Notes under the pieces: generated by a model
Databases searched by the model: none
Told to the model about the DNA's origin: nothing
What the model saw: the letters and a program-made list of their open reading frames with translations, nothing else
Made by a program: the position numbers and the translations under genes
From: a virus
Direction: 5' to 3' (one strand)
Length of the DNA stretch: 23,183 bases
Virus record (IMG/VR): IMGVR_UViG_3300034407_001878
Coordinates: 1 to 23,183 of that record
In this document: positions 18,200-23,183 of the stretch, one piece after another
Layout of the letters: each line of letters begins with the position of its first letter
Numbering within the stretch: the first letter of the stretch is position 1

Positions 18200-18792
18200 T
18201 GGCACACCCAATGTTTCCAACCACCAGCAACGTGTTCATACAGTAACCAAGCTGAAGTATTAATATTTGCTATAGGGTCGAATGGGCTAGCGCCATCATG
18301 ACCTGCCATCTTTGCTCGCCACGGAAAGTAATTGTTAAGGTGTTGCATGAGTCCTGATGCTCCGCTTGCTTGATTGTAAGCATCTGGGTCACCACCACTT
18401 TCACACTTCATCACCCGAAGAAACTTCGGTATATCTGTCGCTGGTCCACCATAACGTGCTATTGCTGTTATTACTTCTGGTCGCCATCGTTCAACGTCTG
18501 GTCCGAAGTCACGATCAGGCACCGTATATTCGTGTATCGGTACTGTTATGTTCAGTTCCATTGCTCGCTGTCTGTGTGCTCGATTAGTGTTCGGTCCGTA
18601 AATGCTGTCACGTTCTTCTCCAAGCCAGTACTGCAACCAGTTCACAGCCGATGAGTTCTCATACAGTTCGTATTCGTAACTGTATGTCCATTCTTCTACT
18701 GCTTCCCAATCAATTGCTGGCATCAACATCGCTGATGCGGTTCCTGTCATCAAGAACCAAAAGATTATTGTTGTGGTAATTCTTCGACCCAT
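18196..18792 (-). CDS. Secreted lytic transglycosylase-like protein
   Basis: The 198-residue protein begins with a signal peptide (MGRRITTTIIFWFLMTGTAS, cleavage near Ala21). Residues 58-83 resemble a phage lysin wall-binding motif (DSIYGPNTNRAHRQRAMELN). Residues 104-195 form an SLT-like domain with the catalytic Glu in MKCESGGDP (Glu131), followed by QASGASGLMQH and a C-terminal AWLLYEHVAGG. The E-S-G-G, G-x-x-G-L-M-Q pattern is that of soluble lytic transglycosylases. It overlaps the replication-type HTH gene by 28 nt in an early operon, unlike the lysis genes on the plus strand. It may remodel wall peptidoglycan early, or contribute to lysis when exported. Confidence 0.82.
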   Translation of the reverse strand: MGRRITTTIIFWFLMTGTASAMLMPAIDWEAVEEWTYSYEYELYENSSAVNWLQYWLGEERDSIYGPNTNRAHRQRAMELNITVPIHEYTVPDRDFGPDVERWRPEVITAIARYGGPATDIPKFLRVMKCESGGDPDAYNQASGASGLMQHLNNYFPWRAKMAGHDGASPFDPIANINTSAWLLYEHVAGGWKHWVCQ

Positions 18793-19325
18793 GCGCCCTG
18801 TTCCTTGTCGTAAATAAATCCATCAACTGTTTTCTTAATTACTTCTTTTTGTTCTTCTTCTTTCTTTGCTATTTGCCCTGTGTAACCTATATCTGAGAAG
18901 GCATCTTTGTCTCCTTTGATTACCCTAATATCATTTTTATTTCTTATGGTTTTATTTTGTGTAACATCCTCGTTACCCTCGAGGGTGATGGTTTCGTTAC
19001 CCTCTATGGGGGGTTGTATGACTGTACCTTCCGGCGCAATGAGGTAATATATGGAACTGGTTTCTCGACCATCCATGAATCTACGCTGACGCTTGATTAG
19101 CCCTTTCTCTTCTAACTCACGTTTGGCGGCTTTCACTGTGTTCAATGCTGTACCGGCTGGCATTCTTTCAAGCAACGAATTGTTTGAGGGCCAACACTCG
19201 TCACTGTCGTAACAGAAACTTGCTAATGCTATCCATAGCCGTAAAGCTGACGGTGATATTTTCTGTGTCAGTATGCTTCGAGGGATAACCACGTAGTCTC
19301 TTGCTCGCCATCGTTGTTTCTTCAT
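18765..19325 (-). CDS. HTH-domain protein, replication-initiator-like
   Basis: The 186-residue protein has an N-terminal winged HTH of the HTH_36 type: YVVIPRSILTQKISPSALRL, WPSNNSLLERMPAGTALNTV, and KRELEEKGLIKRQRRFMDGR. Such domains occur in replisome organisers and initiators of phages and plasmids. Residues 110-186 are low complexity and charged (NETITLEGNEDVTQNKT), with a short terminal motif KTVDGFIYDKEQGAWVEELP. Its 3' end overlaps the transglycosylase gene; it lies 3 nt after the 19329 gene. Initiation or loading function is inferred from the domain and from neighbours. Confidence 0.7.
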   Translation of the reverse strand: MKKQRWRARDYVVIPRSILTQKISPSALRLWIALASFCYDSDECWPSNNSLLERMPAGTALNTVKAAKRELEEKGLIKRQRRFMDGRETSSIYYLIAPEGTVIQPPIEGNETITLEGNEDVTQNKTIRNKNDIRVIKGDKDAFSDIGYTGQIAKKEEEQKEVIKKTVDGFIYDKEQGAWVEELPQQ

Positions 19326-19328
19326 AAC

Positions 19329-19994
19329 TTAAAATGCTTCTTCCTGTTCTTCAGGTTGCCAGTCTACTATATTGTCAATGTATGTATACACTTGCTCCAG
19401 TTGTTCATCGTTAAGGAACTCAAGTTTAGGTAACCGAGCGTCTTTCCATAATTCTTTGACTTGCATGTTCTGTTCATGTGTTAGATGGTTTAATTTGTCT
19501 CGCAGTTTTACTTTCTGGTCGTCACCGATGTACATTGCGTTCCGGTCTATTTCTTCGGCGCTAACTTCACCCATCCCAAATAGGTCTGCGGCGGCTCGAT
19601 TCTTTGCCCTTGTTTCAGCCGTTGCTGGTATATCGTGGTCTGCTTTGCGACCTGCGTTGCGTTCAGTAACCGAGCAGGCTCCCCACCCGTCACTGTGTCT
19701 ACCGTTAGGGGCTGTTGCTCTAACAATAAATATGGCTGACTTAAGGTTACCGTCATCATCTCTTACCATTTCCGCTGACCGTATCTCGAACGAAACACCG
19801 TAGGCTACGGCGAGTTTGCGCCACGCTGAACGTTTAGGGAATCGTTTACCTTGTATTGTTTGCCAGTCGTTGTCGTCTAGTAAAGCCACGCACAGTTCTT
19901 GATATGATTGCATGTTCTCTACTAAGTCTGCGGTTGAACCTGTCGGTTTCACCAAGCTGACTGTGTGTTGTTGTATTTCTATTTCTTCACTCAT
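19329..19994 (-). CDS. Conserved phage DNA-metabolism candidate, family unknown
   Basis: The 221-residue protein starts MSEEIEIQQHTVSLVKPTGS. It contains FPKRSAWRKLAVAYGVSFEI (about 53-72), GWGACSVTERNAGRK and DIPATAETRAKNRAAADLFG with GMGEVSAEEI directly after. This arrangement, an 'R-K-L-A' helix, beta strands, and 'H-D-I-x-A-x-A-x-T-R-A-x-N-R-A', looks like a conserved nucleic-acid-binding fold. The position upstream of HTH, HNH and RusA genes suggests recombination or single-strand annealing. I cannot assign it to RecT, Erf or Rad52. A profile search would be decisive. The start overlaps the 3' end of the preceding small gene by 8 nt and has the ribosome site GGAGGGA. Confidence 0.75.
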   Translation of the reverse strand: MSEEIEIQQHTVSLVKPTGSTADLVENMQSYQELCVALLDDNDWQTIQGKRFPKRSAWRKLAVAYGVSFEIRSAEMVRDDDGNLKSAIFIVRATAPNGRHSDGWGACSVTERNAGRKADHDIPATAETRAKNRAAADLFGMGEVSAEEIDRNAMYIGDDQKVKLRDKLNHLTHEQNMQVKELWKDARLPKLEFLNDEQLEQVYTYIDNIVDWQPEEQEEAF

Positions 19995-20142
19995 AATCCC
20001 TCCATATCACCACATCACCCTCGATGATGTGCGACCTAGTTTCTAGTTCGCTTTTCTTTGTACTACTTAACCATTCCCAATCGTTGTGATTGTACATTTG
20101 GTCACAGTAGTCATCTATTGCTTCTGTTATGTCTCCTGCCAT
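19987..20142 (-). CDS. Small hypothetical early protein (51 aa)
   Basis: The ORF reads MAGDITEAIDDYCDQMYNHN and continues WEWLSSTKKSELETRSHI to a TGA at 19987. It has a strong ribosome site AAAGGAG and its end overlaps the next ATG by 8 nt. It is acidic and Trp/Tyr-rich. No family was recognised. Operon position, ribosome site and gene-end overlap support it. Confidence 0.72.
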   Translation of the reverse strand: MAGDITEAIDDYCDQMYNHNDWEWLSSTKKSELETRSHIIEGDVVIWRDYE

Positions 20143-20158
20143 TGTTCTCCTTTATTTG

Positions 20159-20299
20159 TTAATTTATTGTGTGGCATTTGGCTTGGCATACTTGTTTCTG
20201 CCTGTATTTAACTACCTCATAATTGCTCTCACTAGCGCCAGTGGGTAGTACCACATCCCATGCCGTATCCCGAAGGACGTGAATGCTGGGAACATTCAT
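20159..20299 (-). CDS. Small hypothetical early protein (46 aa)
   Basis: The ORF reads MNVPSIHVLRDTAWDVVLPT, then GASESNYEVVKYRQKQVC and ends QAKCHTIN. It starts 3 nt after the stop of the 20303 gene and stops 16 nt before the next ATG. A C-x3-CH cluster near the end could bind metal but is too small to prove it. The ribosome site is weak (AAAG), so coupling with the upstream gene is likely. It is the least certain gene of this operon. Confidence 0.55.
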   Translation of the reverse strand: MNVPSIHVLRDTAWDVVLPTGASESNYEVVKYRQKQVCQAKCHTIN

Positions 20300-20302
20300 G
20301 CT

Positions 20303-20497
20303 TTATACCGAACTTTCATCCTCATCGATGTTGATTGGGTTAGCGTCTATTGCTTCCGCTATACCTTCACGATGTTGTAGTAGAAATCCTTTGCTTTCGA
20401 TTAGCTGAATAAGGTTGCTGATATCGTTACCGATGTCTTTATCGTCTACAGCCTCCTCTGTCATTATGATTTCTAATACGTTTATTTTTTTGCTCAT
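20303..20497 (-). CDS. Small hypothetical early protein (64 aa)
   Basis: The product starts MSKKINVLEIIMTEEAVDDK and is acidic and helical, with NDISNLIQLIESKGFLLQHR at the centre. No family was recognised. The ATG overlaps the upstream stop as ATGA (20494-20497) with GAAGGAGA just ahead. It is co-translated with its neighbours in the long early operon. Confidence 0.7.
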   Translation of the reverse strand: MSKKINVLEIIMTEEAVDDKDIGNDISNLIQLIESKGFLLQHREGIAEAIDANPINIDEDESSV

Positions 20498-20820
20498 GCA
20501 ATCTCCTTCTCTATTTCTTCTTGGCAGTAAGTATTAATGAGGTTGTCTTTTTCTCTCAGTAACCCATCGATTAGTTGGTCAATGAACGTAACACCGTCTG
20601 CGATTTCTTCCGGTGTAATGTGATGTTCGGAGATTACGAGTTCGGTCTGCGAATAATGAGGGTAAACCCCATCTTCAAATCCTAGTTTTATGGTTACGGC
20701 ATCAGCTGATTCGGTATAACTGCTCCTTACCTCTACCCTTTTCTTTCTCATCTCGTTGCCTTCATCATCTGTCACCAGTGAATCACTGACCATAGATACT
20801 CGCATTGTGTTGGTTATCAT
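20494..20820 (-). CDS. Hypothetical early phage protein (108 aa)
   Basis: The protein starts MITNTMRVSMVSDSLVTDDE and has a beta-rich N-terminal half (KKRVEVRSSY, DAVTIKLGFEDG) and a helical end (FIDQLIDGLLREKDNLI). The segment TELVISEHHITPEEIADGVT recalls the short motif in the proteins at 6219 and 8312, so it may belong to the same loose family. The start overlaps the upstream stop (ATGA) and the stop overlaps the next start (ATGA). Function is unknown. Confidence 0.72.
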   Translation of the reverse strand: MITNTMRVSMVSDSLVTDDEGNEMRKKRVEVRSSYTESADAVTIKLGFEDGVYPHYSQTELVISEHHITPEEIADGVTFIDQLIDGLLREKDNLINTYCQEEIEKEIA

Positions 20821-21194
20821 CTGATCGCCTCCTTTGCGATATCCGAGAACTCTGCCACAAATTCTTCGAGTGTGTATGTTTGATTGTTACGGCGTATTTC
20901 TAAACCGTGTGTTCTGAAATTAATAAATATCATGTGGTTCGAGTCGTCATGGTCTTGCGGTATTTGACTTATTCCGAACCCTGTGGTTCCGTCTAAATCT
21001 TCTCGCAATAAATCGCTGACGATTATTCTTGTTAAATAGGCTGAATCGTTACGGCGTGATCGCCCTCGATTCAATGCTGTCGCCACTACTTGGTCAAGTT
21101 CTTGACCATGCCAGTGACTGTATAAGTAAAGCGGATTCGCATCCACTCCGTAGGCATCCTGTTCTTGGATGACTATGCTGTTTCTGTTTCCCAT
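20817..21194 (-). CDS. Conserved-looking phage protein (125 aa)
   Basis: The protein starts MGNRNSIVIQEQDAYGVDAN and contains PLYLYSHWHGQELDQVVATA, followed by Arg-rich RGRSRRNDSAYLTRIIVSDL and FGISQIPQDHDDSNHMIFIN. The 'lYsHW.G.el...l..al' motif recurs in small phage proteins of unknown function; I know it from memory as conserved but cannot name a function. The ribosome site is ACGAAAGGAAGAAATT, the shared early-gene block. It is the second gene of the long operon from promoter copy 8. Confidence 0.75.
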   Translation of the reverse strand: MGNRNSIVIQEQDAYGVDANPLYLYSHWHGQELDQVVATALNRGRSRRNDSAYLTRIIVSDLLREDLDGTTGFGISQIPQDHDDSNHMIFINFRTHGLEIRRNNQTYTLEEFVAEFSDIAKEAIR

Positions 21195-21222
21195 AATTTC
21201 TTCCTTTCGTTGTTTTATTTAT

Positions 21223-21396
21223 TTAGAGATTCACTCTTATTTCAACTGGCTTATTCTTTTTGATGTCAAACTGTAGAACTCTTGTTGCTATCCACATGGT
21301 TTCACCTTCGTCAATTACTTCAACAAGTTTTCCAAACTCTGTGTACATTCCTATTTGTAAATCTTTGGCTTGGATTGTTTCTGTTTCTAAATTCAT
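21223..21396 (-). CDS. Small early protein, paralogue of the 12525-12698 product
   Basis: The 57-residue product (MNLETETIQAKDLQIGMYTE ... FGKLVEV ... VLQFDIKKNKPVEI) matches the 12525-12698 protein in nearly every core position. The ATG at 21396 follows ACGAAAGGACAAATTCC; an in-frame ATG at 21432 on the predicted +1 would add MEQTLNNERTNS. It is the first gene of the early operon that runs to 17279 and encodes recombination proteins. A small SH3-like barrel is suggested by the alternating hydrophobic pattern only. Confidence 0.78.
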   Translation of the reverse strand: MNLETETIQAKDLQIGMYTEFGKLVEVIDEGETMWIATRVLQFDIKKNKPVEIRVNL

Positions 21397-21478
21397 GGAA
21401 TTTGTCCTTTCGTTGTTTAGTGTTTGTTCCATATGTACATCGTATCAGGACTCTTTCAGAAAGTAAACATTATCTTAC
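21397..21478 (-). promoter_or_regulatory. Early promoter and leader copy 8
   Basis: The -35 TTTACT is at 21467-21462, with a 17-bp spacer and -10 TACGAT at 21444-21439. After 6 nt the 36-nt leader begins ATGGAACAAAC at 21432, in frame. The dyad is at 21463-21478. It drives twelve genes, the longest early operon here. Confidence 0.85.
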
Positions 21479-21495
21479 ACATTTCTTGTAAATGT

Positions 21496-21530
21496 TTGCT
21501 TACGTCACAAGCTCCTATTAAACTTCTGTC
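21496..21530 (+). promoter_or_regulatory. Late-type leaderless promoter for DNA-modification operon
   Basis: TTGCTT (21496-21501), a 17-bp spacer and TAAACT (21519-21524) are followed by 6 nt and the ATG at 21531. No Shine-Dalgarno precedes the ATG. It lies back-to-back with early promoter copy 8. Confidence 0.68.
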
Positions 21531-22202
21531 ATGCCACTTTTTAACAAAGACAAAGAAACAGTAATTGAAACCAATGCCGAAGTCGAAACCGTAAACGTGA
21601 ATGACCTCGTTGTTCACCCAGCGAATCCGAGAGTCGGTAACATAGATGCAATAAAACGAAGCATAGAAACCAACGGTTGGTGGGGTACGCTTGTAGCTCA
21701 GAAAACAACCAAGCATGTTCTAGCTGGTAACCATCGACTCATAGCGGCGAAGGAACTTGGTTTGGAAACAGTGCCAGTGTATTGGGTAGATGTAGATGAC
21801 CAACACGCTTTGCGAATACTGCTCGCTGATAACCGCACATCTGATCTCGGTGACTACAATGACGGCGTTCTCGCAACATTACTGCATGAGTTCTCAGCCG
21901 ATGACGAATTATTGCAAGGCATGGGTTACGACTACGGCTATGTTGAAGACCTACTGCGACTCGTTAATGGTTTACAAGATGACGGCACTGACCAGTTCGA
22001 AGAATGGACAGATATGCCAGAGTTCGAACAAGAAGACAAAATGTCGGCGTTCAGAACCGTAATACATTTCGCCACTGAAAAAGACGCAGACGACTTCTTC
22101 GAACTCATTGAAAGAACAAAGCAATCGAACATGTGGTATCCGGAACATGACGGACATACAGGGGCTGACCCAGACCATCATTACGTTAATGTAACCGACT
22201 AA
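21531..22202 (+). CDS. ParB/sulfiredoxin-fold protein of a DNA-modification module
   Basis: The 223-residue protein has a ParB-like N-terminal domain: VNVNDLVVHPANPRVGNIDA, then IKRSIETNGWWGTLVA and VLAGNHRLIAAKELG, with the family's G-N-H-R motif at 66-69. A second part contains ADNRTSDLGDYND, LLHEF and a C-terminal DFFELIERTKQSN. ParB-like proteins without a partner ParA are common in phages beside methylases and base-modification enzymes, where they may act as nucleases or NTP-dependent DNA-binding factors. The next gene is a TAGT-type glycosyltransferase starting 3 nt after the stop. A role in DNA modification is inferred from that linkage. Confidence 0.8.
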   Translation: MPLFNKDKETVIETNAEVETVNVNDLVVHPANPRVGNIDAIKRSIETNGWWGTLVAQKTTKHVLAGNHRLIAAKELGLETVPVYWVDVDDQHALRILLADNRTSDLGDYNDGVLATLLHEFSADDELLQGMGYDYGYVEDLLRLVNGLQDDGTDQFEEWTDMPEFEQEDKMSAFRTVIHFATEKDADDFFELIERTKQSNMWYPEHDGHTGADPDHHYVNVTD

Positions 22203-22205
22203 CAC

Positions 22206-23105
22206 ATGACCACGAAGCCTCGTTTTCCGATATACATACCATCGAAGTCAAGAGCAGACACCGCCAAAACACCTTCAGAACTTGACCGCATCGGTGTGCC
22301 GTACAGAATCATTGTTGAAGAACAACAGTATGACTCATACCGAGAAAACTACAGCGAAGATAAACTGTTGATACTGGACAAAACTTTTCAGGACGAATAC
22401 GAAACCCTTGACGAACTCGGAGATACCATATCAAAGGGTGCTGGTCCTGCACGCAACTTTGCATGGCAACATTCCATCGATGAGGGACACAAATGGCACT
22501 GGGTAATGGACGATAACATTAGAATATTTGCGCGACTTCACAAGAATAAGAAACTGCGAGTCGGTGACGGCACCATGTTTTATGCGATGGAAGATTTCGG
22601 TTTGCGCTATACAAACATAGGAACGCTAGGTCCACATTATTGGATGTTCGCCCCAAGCAGAACGAAAAGACCGCCGTTCATCGTGGGAACAAGGGTCTAC
22701 TCATGCAACCTTATCCGAAATGATCTACCGATGAGATGGCGTGGCAGACACAACGAGGACACAATCTTAAGCCTCGATATGTTAAAGAAAGGCTGGGCAA
22801 CAATACAATTCTATGCGTTCATACAAGACAAACTAACAACTCACTTGATGAAAGGAGGAAACACCGAAGCATTCTACGCAGATCAACCAGACCGCTATCG
22901 AAACACAAGAATGCTATACAACGCACACCCAGATGTAACCCGAATAGTACAGCGCTATGGAAGAATCCATCACCACGTTGATTACGGCAAATGGAGAGGC
23001 ATGAAACTTATCAAAGACCCAAACTACAAACCACCAGACAAGAATCCCTACAATCTACAACTCGTCAAACGACCAAAACACGAAATTTCCACCTCTGAAC
23101 ACTAG
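22206..23105 (+). CDS. TET-associated-type glycosyltransferase (TAGT-like)
   Basis: The 299-residue protein begins FPIYIPSKSRADTAKTPSEL and continues GVPYRIIVEE, the start of the TAGT family of nucleotide-sugar transferases. Residues 79-87 (AGPARNFAW), 96-104 (KWHWVMDDN, the metal-binding acidic pair at 102-103) and 177-191 (RWRGRHNEDTILSLD) are the other core motifs. TAGT proteins were described computationally beside TET/JBP dioxygenases and are proposed to glycosylate oxidised 5-methylpyrimidines in phage DNA. No TET gene is in the window, but the operon continues off the end. It starts 3 nt after the ParB-like gene. Confidence 0.8.
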   Translation: MTTKPRFPIYIPSKSRADTAKTPSELDRIGVPYRIIVEEQQYDSYRENYSEDKLLILDKTFQDEYETLDELGDTISKGAGPARNFAWQHSIDEGHKWHWVMDDNIRIFARLHKNKKLRVGDGTMFYAMEDFGLRYTNIGTLGPHYWMFAPSRTKRPPFIVGTRVYSCNLIRNDLPMRWRGRHNEDTILSLDMLKKGWATIQFYAFIQDKLTTHLMKGGNTEAFYADQPDRYRNTRMLYNAHPDVTRIVQRYGRIHHHVDYGKWRGMKLIKDPNYKPPDKNPYNLQLVKRPKHEISTSEH

Positions 23106-23119
23106 CCTCTGAACATTTT

Positions 23120-23183
23120 ATGATTGAACGTATTTATATTCCGACTATTAAAAGACCGAAACTGCAGGTCACATACCAAAATT
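23120..23183 (+). CDS. Second glycosyltransferase-like protein, cut by window end
   Basis: Only 21 residues are visible: MIERIYIPTIKRPKLQVTYQ and one more. The 'I-Y-I-P-T-x-x-R' opening resembles residues 8-16 of the upstream TAGT-like protein (PIYIPSKSR), so this is probably a paralogous sugar transferase. It begins 14 nt after the upstream stop. The call rests on a short segment and needs the adjoining sequence. Confidence 0.5.
   Translation, partial: MIERIYIPTIKRPKLQVTYQN

Noticed and set aside
1-23183. CRISPR arrays, insertion sequences, tRNA genes
   Set aside because: No regularly spaced direct repeats, transposase-like proteins or cloverleaf sequences were found by reading both strands. 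The only repeat family is the early promoter-leader and the shared terminator cores.

Overview
This window is part of a tailed double-stranded DNA phage genome, most likely infecting an actinobacterium. The main host evidence is a WhiB-family Fe-S regulator (10264-10479), TAnnnT -10 boxes and widespread leaderless initiation. Base composition is moderate to low GC by eye, which suits a low-GC aquatic actinobacterial host better than a high-GC soil one; that last step is inference. No tRNA, integrase or CRISPR array was found.

Layout. Positions 1-1761 (+) end a tail module: a structural protein cut by the window edge, a receptor-type protein and a tail assembly chaperone. Positions 2259-6178 (+) hold the head module: scaffold, decoration protein, major capsid protein, four connector/neck/tail-terminator genes and a Com-like zinc-ribbon protein. 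Positions 6700-8268 (+) encode an XkdF-like prohead protease with a long N-terminal extension. Positions 8906-10479 (+) encode an M15 endolysin, an r1t-like holin, a peptidoglycan-binding protein with a Lys/Ala tail, and WhiB with no ordinary start codon. Positions 13174-15421 (+) encode a large secreted acidic protein, two small membrane proteins and a staphylococcal-type nuclease. From 21531 (+) a ParB-like protein and two glycosyltransferases of the DNA-hypermodification type run off the window end.

The minus strand carries single genes or small groups between the plus-strand modules (1814-2122, 6219-6548, 8312-8764, 10481-10942, 15471-15764). It also carries three compact operons: 13032 to 11174, 17206 to 15845, and 21396 to 17279. 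The last is the nucleic-acid metabolism operon (HTH proteins, HNH, RusA-like resolvase) and also contains a secreted lytic transglycosylase.

Regulation is the most striking part. Eight minus-strand promoters are near-identical copies: a GTAA-N8-TTAC dyad over a TTTACt -35, a 17-bp spacer, a TAnnnT -10, exactly 6 nt, then ATGGA(A/G)CAA and a 30- or 36-nt leader with an ACGAAAGGA Shine-Dalgarno. Five plus-strand operon heads use a different -35 (CTGAnA, TTGAAA or TTGCTT) but the same 17-bp and 6-nt spacings, so the start codon itself is the predicted +1. Divergent promoters separate early-type and late-type units, and hairpins, mostly bidirectional, sit at the convergent junctions.

The best candidate for an undescribed system is at 11041-11169 on the minus strand. 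Three hairpins stand in a row with 4-nt linkers and end in a strong terminator. The first loop is complementary to the common Shine-Dalgarno ACGAAAGG, and the second is complementary over 10-12 nt to the AUGGAACAAACU 5' end of the early leaders. The order is right for antiparallel pairing. I infer a phage antisense small RNA able to silence all early leaders together; no expression data are available here.
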